Source of the DNA: DATARH01 sp963712835
GTDB lineage: Bacteria > Pseudomonadota > Alphaproteobacteria > ATCC43930 > CGMCC-115725
Assembly (NCBI GenBank): GCA_963712835.1
Contig: CAVQJJ010000002.1
Coordinates: forward strand, 806,001-870,000
DNA length: 64,000 nucleotides
Reading direction: 5' to 3'
Made by a program: the position numbers and the translations under genes. Every line of letters begins with the position of its first letter. Within the stretch, counting starts at the first letter, position 1. The notes beneath the pieces were generated by a model. The model ran no database searches. It saw only the letters and a list, made by a program, of their open reading frames with translations, and was not told the origin of the DNA. This document shows, piece by piece, positions 16,902 to 24,515 of this stretch.

Positions 16902-17762
16902 ATGTCCAGTTTCCGCATCGCCCTCGTGCAGCCCATAACCGTGCCGCCGCCGGATGACGAGGTGAACGTCGCCGCGGCGGTCGAGTGGATCGCGCGGGCC
17001 GCGAGCCAGAGTGCCGATTTCGTCTGCTTCCCGGAGAATTACCCGGGCCCCTGGCGCATGCCGGCCTCTTACGACCCCGCGCCGCGCATCGCCGAGGCGG
17101 CCGCCAAACACGGCATCCACGCGGTGTTCAGCACGATCGAGCCGATCGACGCCGCAAAGGCGACCGCTTACAACCTCACCTGCATGGCTTTCCCCGACGG
17201 CCGCCCGGTGGCGCGCTATCGCCGCAGCCACCCGAATGGCCCGTGGATCTACACCGGCGGCAAATACTGGGAGTTCCAGTACGTCGCCGGCAGCGACTAC
17301 CCGGTCTTCGACACCAGGCACGGCAAAGTGGGCCTGGCGATGTGCAGCGAGGTCTACATGCCCGAGGTGACCCGCGCGCTGGCCTTGCGCGGCGCCGAGC
17401 TGATCTTCATGCCCGCCGGGCTCGACAAGCGGCGGCTGTGGGAAACGTGGCGCACCCTGCTCTGGGCGCGCGCGATCGAGAACCTGGCGATCGTCGTCTC
17501 GACCCAGAACCTGCTCAGCCACGGGAATCGCGGTCTGGCGATCGTTACCTCGCCCGAATCCGTTCTCTATGAAAGCCAGGTCGCCGGGATGGGCGTCGTC
17601 GAGGTGAGCCTCGACCGGGTGCGCGAGTTGCGCAACAGCCGCGACGGCGGCAGTTCTTCCGAGAGCTGCGGCGCCAAGCAAGGTGTCCTTTCCGAGCAAT
17701 GGCAACGCCCCGAGCTCTACGACAGCTTCTATCCGAAGCCGCTGAGGCACGCGGCGGAATAA
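16902..17762 (+). CDS. Carbon-nitrogen hydrolase (nitrilase superfamily)
   Basis: A 286-residue nitrilase-superfamily hydrolase, the family that cleaves amides, carbamoyl groups or nitriles. The catalytic Glu is at about 45 (FPENYPGPW) and the nucleophile Cys at 148 in GLAMCSEVYMPE. The position normally held by the catalytic Lys, about 40 residues before Cys, reads YRRSHPNG, so Arg 108 replaces Lys. The start is ATG 16902, with GAAAGGGG before it. The gene lies 14 bases after yejB, so it probably acts on an imported peptide or amide, or is a neutral neighbour. The substrate is unknown. Confidence 0.82.
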   Translation: MSSFRIALVQPITVPPPDDEVNVAAAVEWIARAASQSADFVCFPENYPGPWRMPASYDPAPRIAEAAAKHGIHAVFSTIEPIDAAKATAYNLTCMAFPDGRPVARYRRSHPNGPWIYTGGKYWEFQYVAGSDYPVFDTRHGKVGLAMCSEVYMPEVTRALALRGAELIFMPAGLDKRRLWETWRTLLWARAIENLAIVVSTQNLLSHGNRGLAIVTSPESVLYESQVAGMGVVEVSLDRVRELRNSRDGGSSSESCGAKQGVLSEQWQRPELYDSFYPKPLRHAAE

Positions 17763-17770
17763 CAAGCATC

Positions 17771-17869
17771 GTCATTGCAAGCCTCCGCTAGGCGGTGCGG
17801 CAATCTTCCTCCGCCTTGGCCGCTGCCGAAGGAGATTGCTTCGTCGCTTGTTGGGCTTCTCGCAATGAC
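17771..17869. repeat. Interspersed GTCATTGC/GCAATGAC palindromic element
   Basis: The outer ends GTCATTGC (17771-17778) and GCAATGAC (17862-17869) are perfect inverted repeats. A second nested pair (GCAATCTTCCT near 17800 and AGGAGATTGC near 17830) gives a double stem. Similar elements are common between genes in Bradyrhizobium and relatives. It sits after the nitrilase gene and before the sdh promoter. The remainder of this 233-base gap holds only the putative promoter. Confidence 0.65.
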
Positions 17870-17916
17870 ATAGCATTCCTCATATCAGCCAATAGTTTCG
17901 CGCCGGGCGCGCTCGG

Positions 17917-17945
17917 TTGACACCTTGGGGGGCCGGGGCTAAGTC
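17917..17945 (+). promoter_or_regulatory. Possible sdh operon promoter
   Basis: A consensus TTGACA at 17917-17922 is followed after 17 bases by TAAGTC at 17940-17945. This is a good -35 but a weak -10. It lies 51 bases before the sdhC ATG. Assigned by consensus and spacing alone. Confidence 0.4.
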
Positions 17946-17995
17946 AACGCCGATACGTACAGCGCGCTTGGCGGCGCTTCCGCCGGGACAAAAAG

Positions 17996-18388
17996 ATGAT
18001 CTCCGACCCGCGGCCCCTATCGCCCCATCTGCAAATCTATCGCTGGCAGCTCACTTCGGTGCTGTCGATCCTGCACCGGTTCAGCGGCATCGCGCTCGCC
18101 ATCGGCGCGATCTTGCTGATCTCGTGGCTCGGCGCGGCCGCCGATGGGCCGGCGTCCTTCGCCAAGATGCAGTGGTTTCTCGCCTCGCCGCTTGGCCTGA
18201 TCCTGCTGTTCGGCTGGAGCGTCGCGCTCTTCTATCACCTGTGCAACGGCATCCGGCATCTCTGGTGGGATACCGGGCGCGGCCTCGACCTGAAGAGCGT
18301 CTATGCCAGCGGTTGGACTGTTCTCGCGGCGACCGCCGTGTTGACCGTCATCGCGTGGGTCGCCGGCCTTAGCCGCTGGGTGTTCTAG
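17996..18388 (+). CDS. sdhC: Succinate dehydrogenase cytochrome b556 subunit
   Basis: A 130-residue membrane anchor of succinate dehydrogenase (complex II). The N-terminal signature RPLSPHLQIYRWQLTSVLSILHRFSG carries the conserved Ser/Arg near the quinone site. The axial haem His lies in FYHLCNGIRHLWWD. Three membrane helices are visible. It is the first gene of sdhCDAB and is separated from sdhD by two bases. Confidence 0.95.
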   Translation: MISDPRPLSPHLQIYRWQLTSVLSILHRFSGIALAIGAILLISWLGAAADGPASFAKMQWFLASPLGLILLFGWSVALFYHLCNGIRHLWWDTGRGLDLKSVYASGWTVLAATAVLTVIAWVAGLSRWVF

Positions 18389-18390
18389 CG

Positions 18391-18780
18391 ATGGCGTTGA
18401 CCCAGATGCGCTCCCCGCTCGGCCGCGTGCTGGGCCTCGGTTCGGCCAAGGAAGGCGTCGAGCATTGGTGGCGTCAGCGCACCACCGCGCTGCTTTTGGT
18501 GCCGCTGACCTTGTGGTTCGTGATCACCGCGATCGCGCTCATCGGCGCCGACCGAGCGGCGATGGTCGCCTGGATGCACAATCCGCTGGCGGCGGTGTTC
18601 GTGATCCTGCTGATCGTGGCCACCTTCTACCACGCCGCGCTGGGGCTGCAGGTTGTCATCGAAGACTATATTCACGGCGAAGCGGCAAAGATCGCCGCGC
18701 TGCTGGTGATGCGCCTCTTGTGCATCCTCTTCGTGCTGCGCGGCGTGCTTGCCGTGCTGACCCTGGCCTTCGCCGGCTAG
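18391..18780 (+). CDS. sdhD: Succinate dehydrogenase membrane anchor subunit
   Basis: A 129-residue hydrophobic anchor with three membrane segments. The start (MRSPLGRVLGLGSAKEGVEHWWRQR) is the conserved SdhD lead-in, and the haem-ligand region is FYHAALGLQVVIEDYIHGE. With SdhC it holds the quinone-reduction site and anchors SdhAB to the inner membrane. It starts two bases after sdhC. Confidence 0.95.
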   Translation: MALTQMRSPLGRVLGLGSAKEGVEHWWRQRTTALLLVPLTLWFVITAIALIGADRAAMVAWMHNPLAAVFVILLIVATFYHAALGLQVVIEDYIHGEAAKIAALLVMRLLCILFVLRGVLAVLTLAFAG

Positions 18781-18799
18781 ACAAGAGCGGAGCCTACTC

Positions 18800-20590
18800 A
18801 TGCCTGCCGCCTATCCGATCACCGAGCACGCCTACGATGTGGTCGTCGTCGGCGCCGGCGGGGCCGGCTTGCGCGCGACCCTCGGCTGTACCGCGGCCGG
18901 GCTGAAGACCGCCTGCATCTCAAAGGTGTTTCCGACCCGCAGCCATACCGTCGCGGCGCAGGGCGGCGTCGCCGCCGCGCTCGGCAACATGAGCGAGGAC
19001 GACTGGCGTTGGCACATGTACGACACCGTCAAGGGATCTGACTGGCTCGGTGATCAGGACGCGATCGAATACATGTGCCGCAACGCAATCGAGGCGGTCA
19101 TCGAGCTTGAGCATTTCGGCGTGCCGTTTTCGCGCACCGCATTGGGCCAGATCTATCAGCGGCCGTTCGGCGGCCATATGCAGGAATACGGCGAGGGAGC
19201 GCCGGCCAATCGCGCCTGCGCCGCCGCCGATCGCACCGGCCACGCGATCCTCCACACGCTCTACCAGCAATCTCTAAGGAACAATGCCGAGTTCTTCGTA
19301 GAGTATTTCGCGCTCGACCTGATCATGGACGATGACGGCGCCTGCCGCGGCGTCGTGGCCTGGAACCTGATGGATGGCACGATCCATCGCTTCCGCGCGC
19401 ACATGGTGATCCTGGCGACCGGCGGGTACGGCCGCGTCTACCGCACCTGCACCTCGGCCCATACCTGCACCGGCGACGGCAATGCGATGGTGCTGCGCGC
19501 CGGGCTGCCGCTGCAGGACATGGAGTTCATCCAGTTTCACCCGACCGGCATCTACGGCGCTGGCTGTCTCATCACCGAGGGTGCGCGCGGCGAAGGCGGC
19601 TACGTCACCAACGGCGAGGGAGAGCGCTTCATGGAGCGCTACGCGCCGCACGCCAAGGACCTCGCCTCGCGCGACGTGGTCAGCCGGGCGATGACCATCG
19701 AAATCCGCGAGGGCCGCGGCTGTGGCCCGCAGAAAGACCATATCCTGTTGCACCTTGAGCATCTCGACCCGAAGGTGCTGCACCAGCGGCTGCCCGGCAT
19801 CTCCGAGACCGCGAAGATTTTCTCCGGCGTCGATGTCACGCGCGAGCCGATCCCGATCCTGCCGACCGTGCATTACGATATGGGCGGCGTTCCGACCAAT
19901 TATCGCGGTGAGGTGCTGCGCCCGACGGAAACCGACCCCGACGCGGTCGCGCCGGGATTGATGGCCGTCGGCGAAGGGGCCAGCGTCTCGGTGCACGGCG
20001 CCAATCGGCTTGGCTGCAATTCGCTGCTCGACATCGTCGTCTTCGGCCGCGCCGCCGCATTGCGGGCCGCCGAACTGGTGCGCCCCGGCGCGCCGCACCC
20101 GCCGCTCGCCAACGGCGTCGACGCCTCGCTCGATCGGTTCGACGCGGTTCGCCACGCGAACGGTCCGCGCAAGACCGGATCGATCCGCGACGAGATGCAG
20201 CTCATTATGGAGCGGAACTGCGCGGTGTTCCGCACCGGCGAAGTCCTGCAGGAAGGCGTTACGAAAATCAACACGGCGGCGCGCGCCTACGCCGATCTTG
20301 GCATCGCCGATCGCTCGCTGATCTGGAACAGCGATCTCGTTGAGGCGCTCGAATTGAAGAACCTGATGGAACAGGCGGTCGTCACTCTGCATTCGGCCGA
20401 GGCGCGCCAGGAGAGCCGCGGCGCCCATGCCCGCGAGGACTACCCCGAACGCGACGACGTCAACTGGATGAAGCACACGCTCGGCTGGCTGGAGGGCGAC
20501 TGCGACGTCACGCTCGGCTACCGCCCGGTTCACCTGAACACGCTGTCGAACGAGGTGCAGTCGTTCCCGCCGAAAGCGCGGGTGTACTGA
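18800..20590 (+). CDS. sdhA: Succinate dehydrogenase flavoprotein subunit
   Basis: A 596-residue catalytic subunit that oxidises succinate to fumarate in the TCA cycle with covalently bound FAD. The dinucleotide fold is VVVGAGGAGLRATLG and the flavinylation His is in FPTRSHTVAAQGG. Substrate-site residues are in RPFGGHMQEYGEG and FHPTGIYGAGCLITEGARGEGG. The C-terminal region ends NEVQSFPPKARVY. The stop and the sdhB start share one base. Confidence 0.97.
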   Translation: MPAAYPITEHAYDVVVVGAGGAGLRATLGCTAAGLKTACISKVFPTRSHTVAAQGGVAAALGNMSEDDWRWHMYDTVKGSDWLGDQDAIEYMCRNAIEAVIELEHFGVPFSRTALGQIYQRPFGGHMQEYGEGAPANRACAAADRTGHAILHTLYQQSLRNNAEFFVEYFALDLIMDDDGACRGVVAWNLMDGTIHRFRAHMVILATGGYGRVYRTCTSAHTCTGDGNAMVLRAGLPLQDMEFIQFHPTGIYGAGCLITEGARGEGGYVTNGEGERFMERYAPHAKDLASRDVVSRAMTIEIREGRGCGPQKDHILLHLEHLDPKVLHQRLPGISETAKIFSGVDVTREPIPILPTVHYDMGGVPTNYRGEVLRPTETDPDAVAPGLMAVGEGASVSVHGANRLGCNSLLDIVVFGRAAALRAAELVRPGAPHPPLANGVDASLDRFDAVRHANGPRKTGSIRDEMQLIMERNCAVFRTGEVLQEGVTKINTAARAYADLGIADRSLIWNSDLVEALELKNLMEQAVVTLHSAEARQESRGAHAREDYPERDDVNWMKHTLGWLEGDCDVTLGYRPVHLNTLSNEVQSFPPKARVY

Positions 20591-21369
20591 TGGCCGAATT
20601 CGCTCTGCCCCGGAACTCGAAGGTCGGGACCGGCAGGACCCATCCCGCCCCGCCTGGCGCGAAGCAGCCGAAGCGCTTCAACATCTATCGCTGGAGCCCC
20701 GACACCGGCGGCAACCCGACGATCGACACCTACACGGTCGACCTCGCCGAGATCGCGCCGATGGTTCTGGACGCGCTGATCAAGATCAAGAACGAGGTCG
20801 ACACCACGCTGACCTTCCGCCGCTCGTGCCGCGAGGGGATTTGCGGCTCGTGCGCGATGAACATCGACGGCACCAACACGCTCGCCTGCCTCAAGCCGAT
20901 CGACGAGATCAAAGGCGACGTCAACATCTACCCGCTGCCGCACATGCCGGTGGTCAAGGATCTCGTCCCCGATCTCAGCCACGTCTACGCCCAGTACGAG
21001 TCGATCCGGCCCTGGCTGCAGACCGAGACCCCGCCGCCGCCCGACAAGGAGCGCCTGCAATCGGAAGAGGAGCGCGCCAAGCTCGACGGGCTGTGGGAGT
21101 GCATCCTCTGCTTCTGCTGCACCACCTCTTGCCCCTCGTATTGGTGGAACGGCGAGCGCTATCTCGGCCCGGCGATCCTCTTGCAGGCCTATCGCTGGCT
21201 CGCCGACAGCCGCGATGAGAAGACCGGCGACCGCCTCGACGCGCTCGAAGACCCGTTCCGGCTCTATCGCTGTCACACGATCATGAACTGCACCCGCACC
21301 TGTCCGAAAAATCTCAACCCGGCCAAGGCGATCGCCGAGATCAAGAAGATGATGGTGCTGCGCCGCTGA
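20590..21369 (+). CDS. sdhB: Succinate dehydrogenase iron-sulfur subunit
   Basis: A 259-residue subunit carrying three iron-sulfur clusters that pass electrons from FAD to quinone. The 2Fe-2S cysteines lie in CREGICGSCAMNIDG. The 4Fe-4S and 3Fe-4S ligands lie in CILCFCCTTSCPSYWW and CHTIMNCTRTCPKNLNP. The length is normal. It is the last gene of sdhCDAB. Confidence 0.97.
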   Translation: MAEFALPRNSKVGTGRTHPAPPGAKQPKRFNIYRWSPDTGGNPTIDTYTVDLAEIAPMVLDALIKIKNEVDTTLTFRRSCREGICGSCAMNIDGTNTLACLKPIDEIKGDVNIYPLPHMPVVKDLVPDLSHVYAQYESIRPWLQTETPPPPDKERLQSEEERAKLDGLWECILCFCCTTSCPSYWWNGERYLGPAILLQAYRWLADSRDEKTGDRLDALEDPFRLYRCHTIMNCTRTCPKNLNPAKAIAEIKKMMVLRR

Positions 21370-21450
21370 CGGCGGGCGCCTGCCCCTTCACAGCCGCCTC
21401 TTGCTGCGAGATAGTCGCCAGCGGGCTGCGGCATGCGGGAGGATGGCGCG

Positions 21451-22620
21451 ATGATGCGGCTGGCGAAGGTTGACGAGGTCCTGCATAGCGCGACCTCACG
21501 CGGCGACATACCGGGTGTCGTCGCAATGGCGACAGACCGCAGCGGGCCTGTCTACGAGGGCGCCTTCGGCCGCCGCGCCTTGCCCGATGGGGCGGCGATG
21601 ACCGCCGATACCGTATTCTGGATCGCCTCGATGACAAAGGCGATCACCTCGACCGCGGCGATGCAGCTCGTCGAGCGCGGCAAGCTTGCGCTCGGCCGGC
21701 CGATCGCCGACATCCTTCCGGAGCTGGCGGCGCCGCGAGCGCTCGAGGGTTTTGATCCGGCCGGCGAGCCTCGGCTGCGGCCGGCGGCGCGACCGATCAC
21801 GCTGCGCCACCTGATCACCCATACCTCCGGTTTCGTCTACGATATCTGGAACCCGGTGATGGAGCGCTACATGGCGCTCAAGGGCATCCCCGGCATCATC
21901 TCGTGCGAGAACGCGGCGCTCGACCTGCCGTTGGTGTTCGATCCGGGCGACAAATGGGATTACGGGATCGGCATCGACTGGGTCGGCAAGGCGGTCGAGC
22001 GGGCGAGCGGCCAGCGCCTTGGCGACTATTTCGCCGAGCACATCTTTGCACCCTCGGGCATGACCGACACCGGCTTCCGGCTGCGATCGGACCAGCGCGA
22101 CCGGCTCACCGCGATGCATGCGCGCGGCGACGACGGCACGCTCGGCGTCGTCGAATTCGAGGTGCCGCAGGAGCCGGAATTCCAGATGGGCGGCGGCGGG
22201 CTTTATGGCAGCGCGGCCGACTACCTGGCTTTTATGCGGCTGTTCCTGAACGAAGGGAGCGGCCCGAGTGGCGCGGTTCTGAAGTCGGAGACCGCGGCGC
22301 TGATGGCGGGAAACGCGATCGGCGCGCTTGACGTGCGCTTGCTCAAAACGGCGATGCCGGCCTATTCGAACGATGCCGAGTTCTTTCCGGGCATGGTCAA
22401 GAAATGGGGCCTCGGCTTCATGATCTCGACGATCGCGGTACCCGGCGGACGCAGCGCCGGCAGCCTCGCCTGGGCCGGGCTCGCCAACACCTATTTTTGG
22501 ATCGATCCGGCCAAGGGCGTCGCCGGAGTGATCCTGATGCAGCTGCTGCCGTTCGCCGACGCCAAGGCGCTGGCGGCGTTCGACGCGTTCGAAAAGGCGC
22601 TGTATGCCGCACTGGCGTGA
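21451..22620 (+). CDS. Serine hydrolase, class C beta-lactamase-like (EstB type)
   Basis: A 389-residue serine hydrolase of the beta-lactamase C / penicillin-binding-protein-like family. The nucleophile motif is S60-M-T-K63 in FWIASMTKAITS, and WDYGIGIDWVG holds the Tyr motif. There is no export signal, so a cytoplasmic esterase or amidase (EstB-like) is likelier than an antibiotic resistance enzyme. The start at ATG 21451 has GGGAGG eight bases upstream. An in-frame ATG at 21433 is also possible. The gene stands alone after sdhB. Confidence 0.82.
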   Translation: MMRLAKVDEVLHSATSRGDIPGVVAMATDRSGPVYEGAFGRRALPDGAAMTADTVFWIASMTKAITSTAAMQLVERGKLALGRPIADILPELAAPRALEGFDPAGEPRLRPAARPITLRHLITHTSGFVYDIWNPVMERYMALKGIPGIISCENAALDLPLVFDPGDKWDYGIGIDWVGKAVERASGQRLGDYFAEHIFAPSGMTDTGFRLRSDQRDRLTAMHARGDDGTLGVVEFEVPQEPEFQMGGGGLYGSAADYLAFMRLFLNEGSGPSGAVLKSETAALMAGNAIGALDVRLLKTAMPAYSNDAEFFPGMVKKWGLGFMISTIAVPGGRSAGSLAWAGLANTYFWIDPAKGVAGVILMQLLPFADAKALAAFDAFEKALYAALA

Positions 22621-22717
22621 CGGCCCTTATCCGCCGCGCACCATCGTTGAGGTGCGCCGGGCTCACCGACGACGACATTTTTGAGGTAGAGGGTACATTC
22701 CACGCACCGGCTCGCGA

Positions 22718-23146
22718 ATGACTGGCCTGCTCGCCTCGCTGGTCGGAACGTGGCTCATCGAGCGATCCATCGACGATGGCTCGTCGATGACCGGGACGGC
22801 CACATTTGCCCCCTGCGGGGCCGAGCAATTCGATTATCGCGAGCAAGGCCAATTCCGCCGGCGCGACGGCCGCATGTTCGACGCCGAGCGTCGTTATATC
22901 TTCGAGGAAACAGGCGGCGGCTTTACGGTATTCTTCTCCGAAATCTCATTGCGGCCCTTTCACCGTGTCGTCTTGTGCCGCGAGGGGTCGAGCCTTGTCG
23001 GCGCCGCCACGCACCGCTGCGCCGACGACCGCTACGACAGCCGCTACGAATTCCGCGCCGACGGCTCCTTCACCATCGAGCATCGGGTTTGCGGCCCACG
23101 CAAGGGCTACGTGATGGAGACGCGCTACGTCAGAGCGTTGGTCTGA
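22718..23146 (+). CDS. DUF6314-like protein
   Basis: A 142-residue cytoplasmic protein that looks like the DUF6314 family, a small all-beta barrel of unknown function. Visible features are LVGTWLIERSIDDG at the N-terminus, YREQGQFRRRDGRMFDAERRYIFEETGGGFTVFF in the middle and YEFRADGSFTIEHRVCGPRKGYVMETRY at the end. The alternation of polar strands agrees with a lipocalin-like barrel. It lies two bases before the next hypothetical gene, so they probably form a pair. Confidence 0.65.
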   Translation: MTGLLASLVGTWLIERSIDDGSSMTGTATFAPCGAEQFDYREQGQFRRRDGRMFDAERRYIFEETGGGFTVFFSEISLRPFHRVVLCREGSSLVGAATHRCADDRYDSRYEFRADGSFTIEHRVCGPRKGYVMETRYVRALV

Positions 23147-23148
23147 CT

Positions 23149-23658
23149 ATGGCGAAAGCGCGCACCGTGACCGTCAACGACCGCATGCAGCACGGCTATT
23201 CTTACGAGCTGACCGAGCCCGAAGGCAAAAATTTCGATCCCGAGTTCCGTCCCGAACTCACCCCGAAAGAAATGCTGGCGCTTGGCGTTTTTGGCGGGAA
23301 ATACATGACCGACTGCCGCGGCGAGTTCCCCGCCGACTGGTTCGCTCATGCCAAGCTGTCGCCGGGCGGCTACGATCCGTCGCGTAATTATTTCCGGGTC
23401 GCCGCCAGCCAGTCGCTTTCCGTGTGGCGGGCCAAAGGCTGGATCCACCCCGACGATCCGCGCGGCTGGTTCCAGTGGTATTGCCGCTACTATCGCGGCC
23501 GCCGCATGGCCGACGATGCCCGGCAGATCAAGCGCTGGAAGGCGATCCGCCGGCATGTCCGCCAGATCGAGCGCCATTGCGACCCGTGCGATCATTCCTG
23601 CCGCCCGCGCCAGCGTCAGGCGCTGCTCCATTGGGCCTATGACAGCCGCAAGATTTGA
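23149..23658 (+). CDS. Conserved hypothetical protein (GKYMTDC type)
   Basis: A 169-residue protein that I recognise as conserved across bacteria but without an assigned function. Visible segments are LGVFGGKYMTDCRGEFPADWF, YFRVAASQSLSVWRAKGWIHPDDPRGWFQWYCRYYRGRR and a basic C-terminal part with four Cys/His residues (HCDPCDHSCRPRQRQALLHW) that could bind a metal. It is rich in Trp, Tyr and Arg, and no signal peptide or membrane segment is seen. It starts two bases after the DUF6314-like gene. Confidence 0.75.
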   Translation: MAKARTVTVNDRMQHGYSYELTEPEGKNFDPEFRPELTPKEMLALGVFGGKYMTDCRGEFPADWFAHAKLSPGGYDPSRNYFRVAASQSLSVWRAKGWIHPDDPRGWFQWYCRYYRGRRMADDARQIKRWKAIRRHVRQIERHCDPCDHSCRPRQRQALLHWAYDSRKI

Positions 23659-23737
23659 CCCGCGGGATTGACGCGGTGGCAATGACACGACCGCCCGCGT
23701 AGCATGCGCGGCAGATTTAGCACGCGAGGACAAGGCG

Positions 23738-24502
23738 ATGGCGGCGGACGGCAGGCTTGACGGCAAGGTTGCGGTGGTCACCGGCGCGTCCAGCGGCATC
23801 GGCCGGGAAAGCGCGAAGCTCTTCGCCGCCGCCGGGGCGCGCGTCGTCGTCGGCTACAATCGCGGCGTCGATCGCGCCAATGAGGTCGTCGCCGGTCTCG
23901 CCGGATCCGGCCAAGCTAATTTTCATCGGGCGATGCACCTGCCGCTCGAAAACACCGCCCAGATCAGGAAGGTCGCTGCCGCGGTGCAGGAAGAGTTCGG
24001 CCGCTGCGATGTGCTGGTCAATTCCGCCGGCTTCACCCGCATGGTGCCGCACAGCGATCTCGAAGCGCTGACCGACGAGCTGATCGACCAGGTACTGGCC
24101 GCCAATGTCCGCGGCCCCTTCGCGACGATCCGCGCCTTCGCGCCGCTGCTCAAGGCGTCGGGCGACGGGGTCATCGTCAACATCTCGTCCGGCGCGGCGC
24201 AGCGCGGCTCGGGCAGCAGCATCATCTATGGCGCCTCGAAGGCCGCGCTCGACACGATGAGCATGGCGCTCGCCCGGGTGCTCGCCCCGGAGGTTCGGGT
24301 CGTCGTCGTGGCGCCCGGCATGGTGCATACCGGCTTCGTCCCCGGCCGCAGCGAGGAAGCGATGCTCAAGACCGCGATGGCAACGCCGCTGAAGCGCCAG
24401 ATCGAAGCCCAGGACGTCGCCCTAGCGGTGCTCTCCTGCGTCACCCATCTGAAGTTCACCACCGGCTCGATCGTCAACGTCAACGGCGGCGGCCACCTCT
24501 AG
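23738..24502 (+). CDS. SDR family oxidoreductase
   Basis: A 254-residue short-chain dehydrogenase/reductase. The nucleotide-binding motif is TGASSGIG (residues 15-22). The catalytic Ser lies at 150/151 and the Y164-GAS-K168 pair follows. It has the NSAG motif (NSAGFTRMVP). The coenzyme preference and substrate cannot be deduced. The length and the FabG-like C-terminus (FTTGSIVNVNGGGHL) indicate a classical tetrameric SDR. GAGGA precedes the ATG. The glnD gene begins just after the stop. Confidence 0.88.
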   Translation: MAADGRLDGKVAVVTGASSGIGRESAKLFAAAGARVVVGYNRGVDRANEVVAGLAGSGQANFHRAMHLPLENTAQIRKVAAAVQEEFGRCDVLVNSAGFTRMVPHSDLEALTDELIDQVLAANVRGPFATIRAFAPLLKASGDGVIVNISSGAAQRGSGSSIIYGASKAALDTMSMALARVLAPEVRVVVVAPGMVHTGFVPGRSEEAMLKTAMATPLKRQIEAQDVALAVLSCVTHLKFTTGSIVNVNGGGHL

Positions 24503-24515
24503 GATTTTGGATCCA

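Noticed and set aside
21451..22620. The serine hydrolase as an antibiotic-resistance beta-lactamase.
   Set aside because: It has no export signal and belongs to the wide esterase/PBP-like group, so resistance is not supported.
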